DNA from: Ruminococcus_C callidus
GTDB lineage: Bacteria > Bacillota > Clostridia > Oscillospirales > Ruminococcaceae
Reading direction: 5' to 3'
Assembly (NCBI RefSeq): GCF_049562855.1
Contig: NZ_CP186925.1
Coordinates: forward strand, 682,001 to 746,000
Length of the DNA: 64,000 bases
Of this stretch, positions 44,867 through 52,491 are shown piece by piece. Under the pieces are notes generated by a model. The model saw nothing but the letters and a program-made list of their open reading frames with translations. It ran no database searches and was not told where the DNA came from. A program made the position numbers and the translations under genes. Each line of letters begins with the position of its first letter. Position 1 is the first letter of the stretch.

Positions 44867-45895
44867 GTTGTGTGAACGCAGCAGCGTGTGCATGGTGTGG
44901 CGGTGCTGGCGACTTTCCCCGTGCATGCCGTGAAGGTGCGGGTGGCTGTGGGTAATGGTGTGGGTGTGTGTCACGCCGTCGTGGGTGTGTGTGAACGTGT
45001 GGGTGTGGGAATGGGTGTGTTCCGTTTGCAGCGTGTCCAGAACCACCAGAACGGAACCCAGCAGCATTACCGCCAGTGCCAGAAAATACTGCACTGTCAG
45101 GGCATCGTGCCAGATGATGCAGGAAAGGGCCGTGCCGATAAAGGGGGCGATGGCATAGTAGGCACTGGTCTTGGCGGCTCCGAGGGTGTTCTGGGAACGG
45201 ACGTAGCAGAAAATGCTCAGCCCGTAGGCAACAAATCCCAGAAGCAGTGCCGCAGCAGCAGCGTGCAGTCCGGGGAACGGCTCGCCGATGCACAGAGCAA
45301 TGAGAAACGAACCCAGTCCGGAAAAGATGCCCTTGAGAAAGACAATCTCGAAAGTACTTTTGTCGGAAATATTGCGGGTGCAGTTGTTCTCCAGTCCCCA
45401 GCAGGCTGCCGCCGCCAGCACCAGCAGGGAGCCTCTGGAAAAGTGCAGGCTGGACATATCCTCGAAAGACAAAATGCCGCTGGACAGGGTGATAAGCAGA
45501 ATGGCAGCCCACAGCCGCTTGGAAACTTTTTCCCGAAAGAGCAGCAGGGCGATCAGCGTAGTGGCAGCGATTTCAAAGTTTCCCAGCAGAGAAGCATTGG
45601 CGGAAGATGCACTTTTCAGCCCCAGCATCAGCAGAATCGGTGCGGCAATATCCAGCAAGATCATGCCGAGGGTATAGGGCAGGTCTTTGCGTGTCAGTTT
45701 TTTCTCGCCGCGGTGGCTTTTGGGGTTGATGCAGTACAGCAGTCCGATGCCGATGCCGGCACCGAAATACAGCAGTGATGCCAGAAATGTAGGGCTGATC
45801 TCCTTCAGCAGCAGCTTCGAAACCGGAACGTTTACCGCGTAAAATGCCGCCGCCAGAACGGCAAGCAGAATGGCTGTGGTCTTTTTGTGTTGCAT
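44849..45895 (-). CDS. EamA/DMT-family transporter with His-rich tail
   Basis: 348 aa. Ten hydrophobic helices in two EamA repeats (residues about 5-285). After helix 10 comes a cytoplasmic tail of some 57 residues with 18 His, in HTHSHTHT-, THTHDGVTHTHT- and HSHPHLHG-type runs. His-rich tails usually bind Zn, Ni or Co, so I infer metal-controlled or metal-linked transport; the carried substrate is unknown. The tail's reading frame is genuinely open and ends within the convergent flippase gene. Last gene of a minus-strand operon after two tRNA-editing genes. Confidence 0.85.
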   Translation of the reverse strand: MQHKKTTAILLAVLAAAFYAVNVPVSKLLLKEISPTFLASLLYFGAGIGIGLLYCINPKSHRGEKKLTRKDLPYTLGMILLDIAAPILLMLGLKSASSANASLLGNFEIAATTLIALLLFREKVSKRLWAAILLITLSSGILSFEDMSSLHFSRGSLLVLAAAACWGLENNCTRNISDKSTFEIVFLKGIFSGLGSFLIALCIGEPFPGLHAAAAALLLGFVAYGLSIFCYVRSQNTLGAAKTSAYYAIAPFIGTALSCIIWHDALTVQYFLALAVMLLGSVLVVLDTLQTEHTHSHTHTFTHTHDGVTHTHTITHSHPHLHGMHGESRQHRHTMHTLLRSHNSLQHR

Positions 45896-45910
45896 GATCG
45901 GTTTCCCCTT

Positions 45911-46246
45911 TCAAATCCCCAAAATTGTAAACACCGCGTGATCCCGAAACGTATCCTCTGCCCATTCATTCACTTCCAGTGCGACCAGCTCCGCACCGCC
46001 GCCCTGTGCCAGGGCATGCTGTAAGATACACTGCCACTGTGTCCAGTTGACAACGGTGATGCCGTACTGATTATACGCGGGCAGTGTTTCCTGCAAGATT
46101 TTTCCGAAACCGGAACGCTGTAGAATGTTGTCGTGCAGCAAAAGAGAATCGGAACTCCAGTGGCTGGAGCCTTGCCGGAAGCTGCCCTTCCGGAATTCGT
46201 GATAGCAGGTTCCCACCCGCTGGAACACGGTACAGCAGTATCTCAT
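45911..46246 (-). CDS. Hypothetical protein in tRNA-editing operon
   Basis: 111 aa, not recognised. Begins MRYCCTVFQRVGTCYHEF; contains SSHWSSDSLLLHDNIL and a Gln/Trp-containing NWTQWQCILQHAL segment; no signal peptide or membrane helix. Starts in the stop of ybaK (4 bp overlap) and ends 15 bp before the EamA gene, so it is very likely translated. Mixed alpha/beta composition with five Cys or His-rich positions near the N-terminus. Could be a small cytosolic enzyme or binding protein. Confidence 0.65.
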   Translation of the reverse strand: MRYCCTVFQRVGTCYHEFRKGSFRQGSSHWSSDSLLLHDNILQRSGFGKILQETLPAYNQYGITVVNWTQWQCILQHALAQGGGAELVALEVNEWAEDTFRDHAVFTILGI

Positions 46247-46740
46247 TGTGCTTTCTCCGCGATGATGTCCGCCAGCTGAAAGGGCACGACCTGCTGCAAA
46301 CTGTCCAGTGACAGTTCCAGCTGGTGTCCGATCTTGCCGGCACTGCACAAGATCGTGGGAAAATTCTGTGCGGACTCATGAATGGTAGTGCGGAACAGTT
46401 TTTTCATGCCGATAGGGGAACAGCCGCCGTGAATGTATCCGGTCAGGGCAAGCAAATCCTTGGATTTGCACATGGAGATTGCCTTTTCTCCCACTGCGGC
46501 AGCCGCCTTTTTCAAGTCCAGTTCTTCCGCCACCGGCACCAGAAAAACGTAGTGTTCGCCGGACTTTGCCACGGTGACCAGCGTTTTGAATACCTGTTCC
46601 GGATTCTGTCCCAGTGCCGCCGCCAGTTCTACGCCGGTGTGCTGTCCGGTTGCCTGTTCCCAGCTGCGGTGTACATAGGGAACTTTCGCCTTGTCCAGCA
46701 TGCGGATCGCATTGGTTTTGATGACTTTTTCTTTTGCCAT
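46243..46740 (-). CDS. ybaK: YbaK/EbsC-type Cys-tRNA(Pro) deacylase
   Basis: 165 aa. Trans-editing enzyme that hydrolyses Cys misattached to tRNA(Pro). Family pattern: TNAIRMLDKAKVPYVHR, VFKTLVTVAKSGEHYVFLVP (catalytic Lys in KTL), and GYIHGGCSPIGMKK. Full length. Just downstream of a second editing protein, 5 bp apart. Confidence 0.93.
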   Translation of the reverse strand: MAKEKVIKTNAIRMLDKAKVPYVHRSWEQATGQHTGVELAAALGQNPEQVFKTLVTVAKSGEHYVFLVPVAEELDLKKAAAAVGEKAISMCKSKDLLALTGYIHGGCSPIGMKKLFRTTIHESAQNFPTILCSAGKIGHQLELSLDSLQQVVPFQLADIIAEKAQ

Positions 46741-46745
46741 AACCG

Positions 46746-47288
46746 TTATTCTCCTTTGAGTGTTACGATGGTGTAGGGGTGATGCAGGGCGGTTGTCAGC
46801 TTGTCAAAGACGTCGCTGGTCTGCATGCGGATCGTAGAAGTATTTATGCAGGGGTGACAGCCGAAAGTGGCTTCTCCCAGCAGGTCGCGGTCTACGAGAA
46901 GCTGAACGCGGTTTTCGGTGTCATGCATCAGCCCGAAGATCGTGGCAGAGCCGGGAGTCAGTTGCAGCAGCTGTTCCATGGCATCTTCTGATGCAAAGGA
47001 AAGTCTGGCACAGCCCAGCTGGCTGGTGATCTCCTTGGTGCGAAACGGCTTGTCGGCGGGCATGAGCAGCAGATAGAAGTTCGTTTTCTGCCGGTTGCAG
47101 AGAAACAAATTCTTGCAGACAGGCGTTTGCAGTGCCGCAGAAATACTTTCGCAGGCTTCCATGGTAAAGGCTGCCGCATGGTCAGCCCGTGCAAAGGGAA
47201 TGTCGAGCCGTTCCAGTAAGTTGTATACGGCGATCTCTTTTGGCAGTCTGCCGCTTTCGTCTGCGGGTCTGCCGTTTTGGATTTCCAT
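46746..47288 (-). CDS. ProX-type Ala-tRNA(Pro) deacylase (PrdX-like)
   Basis: 180 aa. Free-standing homologue of the ProRS editing domain. It contains KNLFLCNRQKTNFYLLLMP, with the catalytic Lys in KNLFL, and LTPGSATIFGLMHD and TFGCHPCINTST. Such proteins hydrolyse Ala-tRNA(Pro). First gene of a four-gene minus-strand operon with ybaK. GGAGGGT lies about 8 nt upstream of the start. Confidence 0.9.
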   Translation of the reverse strand: MEIQNGRPADESGRLPKEIAVYNLLERLDIPFARADHAAAFTMEACESISAALQTPVCKNLFLCNRQKTNFYLLLMPADKPFRTKEITSQLGCARLSFASEDAMEQLLQLTPGSATIFGLMHDTENRVQLLVDRDLLGEATFGCHPCINTSTIRMQTSDVFDKLTTALHHPYTIVTLKGE

Positions 47289-47307
47289 TCAGAATTACCC
47301 TCCTGTC

Positions 47308-47350
47308 AAAAAAGCACATTGACTATGCCTGATGCCGTCAATGTGCTTTT
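47308..47350 (-). terminator. Terminator downstream of xylA
   Basis: On the minus strand AAAAGCACATTGAC pairs with GTCAATGTGCTTTT around GGCATCAGGCATA, followed by six T. It ends xylA transcription; the ProX Shine-Dalgarno begins only a few bases after the T run, so partial readthrough could feed the next operon. Confidence 0.88.
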
Positions 47351-47392
47351 GTTTCGTTTCAGCAGCGATGCTGCCTCGATATATTTGTGGAA

Positions 47393-48715
47393 TTACAGGC
47401 TGAACATGATCTCGTTCATGATTGCTTCCAGCATTTCCTGACGGCCGCTGGTCAGAGAAGCGGTCACTTCGCCCTTTTCCAGAGCGTATTTTTCCAGATC
47501 TGCCATGGTTGCCTTGCCGGAGATGATGTCTGCACCGATGCCGGTATTCCAGCTTGCATAGCGATCTTCTACGAACTTGTCGATTCTGCCGTCGGTGATC
47601 AGCTTGTCCGCGATACGCAGACCCAGTGCAAAGGTATCCATACCTGCAATGTAGCTGTGGAAGATGTCCTCCAGTTCGAAGGAGCCGCGTCTTGCCTTGG
47701 CGTCGAAGTTCAGACCGCCGTTGGTGAAGCCGCCTGCCTTCAGTACTTCGTACATGCACAGTGCTGCATCATAGACGTTGGTCGGGAACTGGTCGGTATC
47801 CCAGCCCAGCAGCGGGTCGCCCTGATTGGCATCGATGGAACCGAACATGCCGTTGGTTCTTGCCACACGCAGTTCGTGCTGGAAGGTGTGCTGTGCCAGT
47901 GTTGCGTGGTTTGCTTCAATGTTCAGCTTGAAGTCCTTGTCCAGACCGTACTTCTGTAAGAAGCCGATAACGGTTGCAGAGTCGAAGTCGTACTGGTGCT
48001 TGGTGGGTTCCTTCGGCTTCGGTTCTACATAGAAGTCGCCGGTGAAGCCAATGCTTCTTGCATAGTCTACAGCCAGATGCATCAGGCGAGCCATGTTGTC
48101 CAGTTCCAGACCCATGTTGGTGTTCAGCAGGGTTTCATAGCCCTCACGGCCGCCCCAGAATACATAGCCCTGACCGCCCAGCTTTACAGTGGCATCAATG
48201 GCACTCTTGATCTGTGCAGCAGCATATGCGAAAACGTCCGCACTGGGAGAAGTGCCTGCACCGTGCATATAACGCGGGTGATCGAAGCACTTTGCGGTGC
48301 CCCACAGCAGCTTCTTGCCGGTAGCGTCCTGCTTTTCCTTGCACAGGTCAACGATGGCTCTCAGCTTTTCGTTGGTTTCGCCCAGACTGCCGTATTCCGG
48401 AGAGAGATCTCTGTCGTGGAAGCAGTAGTAGTCAATGCTCAGCTTGTCCATGATCTCGAAAGCAGCTTCTACCTTTGCCTTTGCACGTGCAGTGACATCA
48501 TCACAGCCCCATGTCTTGTTGGTGGTGCCGCAGCCGAACATATCTGTGCCGTCGCCGCCCATAGTGTGCCACCAGGACAGTGCGAACTTCAGCTGTTCCC
48601 GCATGGTCTTGCCGGCGATAACCTCGTCCGGATTATAAAACTTGAATGCCAGCGGATTCTTGGAATCCTTGCCTTCATAAGCAATCTTCGGAATGTTGTT
48701 GAAAAATTCACTCAT
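47393..48715 (-). CDS. xylA: Xylose isomerase
   Basis: 440 aa, the class II length. Interconverts xylose and xylulose, the entry step for xylan-derived sugar. Motifs VFWGGREGYETLLNTN, IEANHATLAQHTFQHELR and the catalytic His segment around KLLWGTAKCFDHPRY. ATG 48715 has CAGGAGG about 9 nt upstream; the family start is MSEFFNNIPKI. xylB is not adjacent. A perfect 17-bp inverted repeat lies 40 bp upstream. Confidence 0.96.
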   Translation of the reverse strand: MSEFFNNIPKIAYEGKDSKNPLAFKFYNPDEVIAGKTMREQLKFALSWWHTMGGDGTDMFGCGTTNKTWGCDDVTARAKAKVEAAFEIMDKLSIDYYCFHDRDLSPEYGSLGETNEKLRAIVDLCKEKQDATGKKLLWGTAKCFDHPRYMHGAGTSPSADVFAYAAAQIKSAIDATVKLGGQGYVFWGGREGYETLLNTNMGLELDNMARLMHLAVDYARSIGFTGDFYVEPKPKEPTKHQYDFDSATVIGFLQKYGLDKDFKLNIEANHATLAQHTFQHELRVARTNGMFGSIDANQGDPLLGWDTDQFPTNVYDAALCMYEVLKAGGFTNGGLNFDAKARRGSFELEDIFHSYIAGMDTFALGLRIADKLITDGRIDKFVEDRYASWNTGIGADIISGKATMADLEKYALEKGEVTASLTSGRQEMLEAIMNEIMFSL

Positions 48716-48755
48716 CAGTAGTTCCTCCTGATTAATAATAAGGTGTGGTATATGG

Positions 48756-48772
48756 AAAGCGGATTCCGCTTT
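48756..48772. promoter_or_regulatory. Inverted repeat upstream of xylA, possible operator
   Basis: AAAGCGGATTCCGCTTT is a perfect 8+1+8 inverted repeat in the 64-bp gap before xylA. No T run follows, so it is not an obvious terminator. It could be a repressor site or an mRNA processing hairpin. Confidence 0.45.
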
Positions 48773-48779
48773 GCGCAAC

Positions 48780-49730
48780 TTAATTGAATAATGAAATTTC
48801 GCGGTTGTCCTTTGCGAAATAATCCTCCAGCACGGCAATATAAGACCGGAAGCAGACCTTTCCGGAGAACGTCAGAACGTCATTTTCTGCCGGCACACCC
48901 AGCTGCTCCAGCTGTGCATCGGTCAGGTCTTTCAGATAGACGGTTTCCGTATCTGCCGGAATACCGACCGCGGACTTCTGTGCCTTGGTCAGATCCAGTG
49001 TTACATCATTGGAGATCTCCAGCAGCTGTGCAGTGATGTCTGCACGGGAAGCTGTCGTCCACTCTGCACTGCCGACTTCAGAGGGAACGGGGCGTTCTTC
49101 ATAGACGGTACGGTCATAGCCGTTGGAGATAAATGTCAGGAACGGCAGGTGAATGTCCCGATCATTTGGCTCTACGTGTACTGCCACATTGCCGCCGGAG
49201 CTGTCGTCTGTCTGAATGATCTCATACCGGTATGCTCCGGAGGGAGAAGTGCCGTTTTCCAGCACAGTCTGCTGTGTACTCGGCGTGAAAAAAGACATGA
49301 GCATGAAAAATGCCAGTGACCCCAGAATATACAGCAACAGGTATATGACACCGAATACGGTCTTGGCAGTTTCCCCTGCACCGGACAGGAAAAAGATGAT
49401 CAGGGAAGTCACTGCAATTGGCAGGATCAGTTCCCATTGCCCGAAACAAAGCAAAATCTGGGGCAATATCGCCGGCAGCAGCAGGATCCCCGTCAGGCGT
49501 GTCAGGATCTGAAACCGGCTGTACAGCATGGCACTGAGTGCCGCAAAAGATACCACACAGAGGGTCAGACAAAACAACACGGAGTTGGTGACGGAAAATT
49601 CGTAAAAGATCGCCAGATAAGAAAACCAGCACATCAGAGCCAGATACCCGACGCTGATCAGGGAAAGGAAGCGTTTCCGCCAGATCGAACCGGCAGAAGT
49701 CGTTTCCGCAGAAGCAGTAGTTGCACGCAT
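48780..49730 (-). CDS. Uncharacterised membrane protein
   Basis: 316 aa, not recognised. Residues about 20-175 form five or six hydrophobic helices; the last ~140 residues form a hydrophilic, probably extracytoplasmic domain. Its opening part (YRYEIIQTDDSSGGNVAVHV) resembles small beta-sandwich domains found after membrane helices in Firmicutes unknowns. Its own promoter lies upstream; xylA follows after 64 bp and may be co-transcribed. Function unknown. Confidence 0.7.
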   Translation of the reverse strand: MRATTASAETTSAGSIWRKRFLSLISVGYLALMCWFSYLAIFYEFSVTNSVLFCLTLCVVSFAALSAMLYSRFQILTRLTGILLLPAILPQILLCFGQWELILPIAVTSLIIFFLSGAGETAKTVFGVIYLLLYILGSLAFFMLMSFFTPSTQQTVLENGTSPSGAYRYEIIQTDDSSGGNVAVHVEPNDRDIHLPFLTFISNGYDRTVYEERPVPSEVGSAEWTTASRADITAQLLEISNDVTLDLTKAQKSAVGIPADTETVYLKDLTDAQLEQLGVPAENDVLTFSGKVCFRSYIAVLEDYFAKDNREISLFN

Positions 49731-49867
49731 GTATATTCACTCGCCTGCCCTCAGGCGGCAGACGTTTTCCTTTCTTTGCCCGAAGTGATTCCGGCAGAAA
49801 TGTTCTGCACACGGCAACAAGGAAAAGGGAATTCTTCTGCTTTGTTTCACGCGTGCTTTGCAATCCT

Positions 49868-49896
49868 ATTATAGCATTTTTTTTGCGTTGTGGCAA
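49868..49896 (-). promoter_or_regulatory. Promoter for the membrane protein (and perhaps xylA)
   Basis: Minus strand: TTGCCA, 17 bp, TATAAT. Predicted start near 49861 gives a leader of about 130 nt. The stretch 49731-49867 holds no gene. Confidence 0.78.
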
Positions 49897-50089
49897 GTAC
49901 TATTGCAAAAAAAATTACAACAATCGTATATAATCCTACCGGTTTCAGAGAAATCCCCTGTCATTTTCCATTTTCTGCATTTTTTGACTGCACTTTTGCA
50001 AATACAGTACTGCCTGCCGGATTTACGCGGCATTGCCCAAAGAATCTTTCACTTTTACAATTTATCAATATAAAAAAGTGGAAACCAGC

Positions 50090-50118
50090 TTGCAAGTCTG
50101 GCAAATTTATGGTACAAT
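50090..50118 (+). promoter_or_regulatory. Probable promoter of putP
   Basis: TTGCAA, 17 bp, TACAAT. A MITE-A copy begins at 50127, 9 bp past the -10 box, at the expected transcription start. Transcripts to putP would therefore carry two MITEs in a leader of about 630 nt. Confidence 0.6.
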
Positions 50119-50126
50119 TACTTTAA

Positions 50127-50299
50127 GGAAACACTGAATAAAGCCCGCCTGACGGCTTTGCACGCAATCTGCGTGCAGATTTTCCGTCATATTGCCCAGA
50201 AATCCCTTGCCATACATCAAGTATGCCTGCGGAATTTCTGAGCAATCTGCCGAAAAATCTGACTACGCATCTTACGCACAAGCTTTATTCAGTGTTTCC
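50127..50299 (+). mobile_element. MITE-A copy 2 (173 bp)
   Basis: Ends GGAAACACTGAATAAAGC and GCTTTATTCAGTGTTTCC are perfect 18-bp inverted repeats. TTAA flanks both sides (50123-50126, 50300-50303). Differs from copy 1 at only a few bases. Followed after 83 bp by a MITE-B copy; both lie upstream of putP in sense orientation. Confidence 0.94.
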
Positions 50300-50382
50300 T
50301 TAATTGTGCATTAGAGCCTTGTCGTATGGCAAGGACTTTTGACGTAGTTCTGCCGAAAAGACGTGTGGAAAAAGATACTGAA

Positions 50383-50717
50383 GTCAATACCGCACAAAGA
50401 GCGTCTGGCGACTTTGCACGCCATCTGCTTGCAAATTTTCCTTCAGAGCCTGTTTCGTATCTTCCCGCACGCATCTTGCGTGCATATTTTCCGAGATATT
50501 TCGGGAAAATACTCGAAAATCCACAAAGGATTTTCTCCGTTTTTCCCTTCATCTCTCAAAAAATCTGACGACGCAATCTGCATACGTCAGATACGAAACA
50601 GACTCTCATATTTCACAAAAATGCTCGTGAATACATCCAGTATTCACTCCGCTTTTTGTTTCATCTGACGAAAAATTTGACGACGCATCTGTCGCACAAT
50701 CTTTGTGCGGTATTGCC
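50383..50717 (+). mobile_element. MITE-B copy 2 (335 bp)
   Basis: Same length as copy 1 and nearly identical. TGAA flanks both sides (50379-50382 and 50718-50721), the 4-bp target duplication. The left end starts GTCAATACCGCAC (one change from GGCAAT). Ends 40 bp before the putP start codon. Confidence 0.92.
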
Positions 50718-50757
50718 TGAACAGGCTCTTACGCCAAATTGAAAGGAGATATGATTT

Positions 50758-52302
50758 GTGACAAAATCCGTAGTATGTATTCTGATTGCTATTCTTGTCT
50801 ATATGGGCATGATGGTCGTGATCGGTGCTGTGTATTCCAAAAAGAACAGCAGTGTCGGCGATTTTTATCTGGGCGGCCGGCGGCTCGGACCGGTGGTTTC
50901 TGCCATGAGTGCAGAGGCTTCGGACATGAGCAGCTATCTGCTCATGGGTCTGCCGGGGCTGGCGTATCTGAACGGCTGTGCAGAGGTAGGCTGGACTGCC
51001 ATTGGTCTGGCGATCGGCACCTATCTGAACTGGCTGCTGGTGGCGAAACGCCTCCGCGTGTATTCTCAGCGTTGCCGGAACTCCATTACCATTCCTGACT
51101 TCTTTTCCAACCGGTATCGGGACGATAAGCACGTGCTGATGGGCATTGCGGCAGTCATCATTCTGATATTTTTCGTGCCGTATACCGCTTCGGGTTTCTC
51201 CGCCTGCGGCAAGCTGTTCAATCAGCTGTTCGGCTGGAACTATCACATGGCAATGATCATCAGTGCGGTCATCATCATTTCCTACACCTGTCTGGGCGGC
51301 TTTCTGGCGGCAAGCTTTACCGACCTGATCCAGAGCATCGTTATGACTTCGGCTCTGGTGGTGCTGGTGATCTATGGCGTACATACTGCCGGCGGACTGG
51401 ACAACGTATTGGAAAATGCCAAGGGTATTGAAAATTACCTTAGCTTTACCAGCACCCGCACCGCAGAGGGCGAAGCCGTTTCGTTCGGCGGACTGAGTAT
51501 CATTTCCACGCTGGCGTGGGGACTGGGTTACTTTGGCATGCCGCATATTCTCCTGCGGTTCATGGCGATCGATGACAAGAACAAGGTCAAGATCTCCCGC
51601 CGCATTGCTTCTGTCTGGGTAGTGCTGGCAATGGGCGTGGCAGTATTCATTGGTATCATCGGCAACGCCCTGACGGTAAACGGCACGGTTGCTCCGCTTG
51701 AAACCTCTTCCAAGGCGGAAACCATTGTGCTGGAAATGGCAACGGTATTGAGCAAACACAGCGTGGGAGCTGCCCTGATCGCCGGACTGATCTTCGCAGG
51801 CATTCTGGCGTGCACCATGTCTACTTCCGACTCGCAGCTGCTGGCGGCTTCGTCCAGTATGTCGGAGAACCTGCTGAAAGGCGTGTTCCATATTAAGCTG
51901 TCGGAAAAGCAGTCCATGATCGCAGCACGTGCCGTCCTGCTGATTATTGCAGTGCTGGGCATTGTGCTGGCGTGGGATCAGAACAGTTCTGTATTCCGCG
52001 TGGTTTCCTTTGCATGGGCAGGTTTCGGTGCGACTTTCGGACCGGTAATGCTGACCTCGCTGTTCTGGAAGCGTTCCAACAAGTATGGTGCACTGGCGGG
52101 GCTGATTACCGGCGGTGTGATGATTTTCGTATGGAAATTTGCCATCAGTAAGCTGGGCGGCATGTTTGCCATTTATGAGCTGCTGCCGGCATTCCTGTGT
52201 GCACTGATCGCGATCGTTGTGGTTTCGCTGCTGACCAAGGCTCCGGAACAGGAGATCGTAGACGAGTTTGAAGCAGTTTCTGCGGAGATGAAGCAGAAGT
52301 AA
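50758..52302 (+). CDS. putP: Sodium/proline symporter PutP (SSS family)
   Basis: 514 aa, 13 predicted helices. Sodium-coupled uptake of proline. GDFYLGGRRLGPVVSAMSAEASDMSSYLLMG is represented in part by the Na-site segments SAMSAEASDMSSYLLMG and ADQSxx-like TSDSQLLAASSSMSENL. Starts at GTG 50758, AAAGGAG about 10 nt upstream. No put catabolic genes adjoin; proline could serve as nutrient or osmoprotectant. Confidence 0.92.
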   Translation: MTKSVVCILIAILVYMGMMVVIGAVYSKKNSSVGDFYLGGRRLGPVVSAMSAEASDMSSYLLMGLPGLAYLNGCAEVGWTAIGLAIGTYLNWLLVAKRLRVYSQRCRNSITIPDFFSNRYRDDKHVLMGIAAVIILIFFVPYTASGFSACGKLFNQLFGWNYHMAMIISAVIIISYTCLGGFLAASFTDLIQSIVMTSALVVLVIYGVHTAGGLDNVLENAKGIENYLSFTSTRTAEGEAVSFGGLSIISTLAWGLGYFGMPHILLRFMAIDDKNKVKISRRIASVWVVLAMGVAVFIGIIGNALTVNGTVAPLETSSKAETIVLEMATVLSKHSVGAALIAGLIFAGILACTMSTSDSQLLAASSSMSENLLKGVFHIKLSEKQSMIAARAVLLIIAVLGIVLAWDQNSSVFRVVSFAWAGFGATFGPVMLTSLFWKRSNKYGALAGLITGGVMIFVWKFAISKLGGMFAIYELLPAFLCALIAIVVVSLLTKAPEQEIVDEFEAVSAEMKQK

Positions 52303-52324
52303 AACGCTGACAAGTGAATGTTGC

Positions 52325-52364
52325 AAAAAGCTGGTTCCTGTATGTGCAGGGGCTGGCTTTTTTT
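52325..52364 (+). terminator. Terminator after putP
   Basis: AAAAAGCTGGTTCCTG pairs with CAGGGGCTGGCTTTTT, using several G-U pairs, and a run of seven T. Confidence 0.7.
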
Positions 52365-52416
52365 GTTACTTAAATGCGAATGAAATACTGAAATTTACAA
52401 AATATCGCAAAAATGG

Positions 52417-52447
52417 TTGTTTTTTCTTTTTCTTTTTGAGCTATAAT
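52417..52447 (+). promoter_or_regulatory. Possible promoter of the LRR-dockerin gene
   Basis: TTGTTT, 19 bp, TATAAT. The -10 box is perfect but the spacing is long, so the -35 is uncertain. Confidence 0.5.
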
Positions 52448-52491
52448 GTAAAAAACGTTGAATCTTGACTAATTTGAGGAGGATGCAGTTG

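Noticed and set aside
47289..47352. Terminator before the ProX gene as a regulatory attenuator
   Set aside because: No promoter was found between xylA and the hairpin; it is better explained as the xylA terminator.
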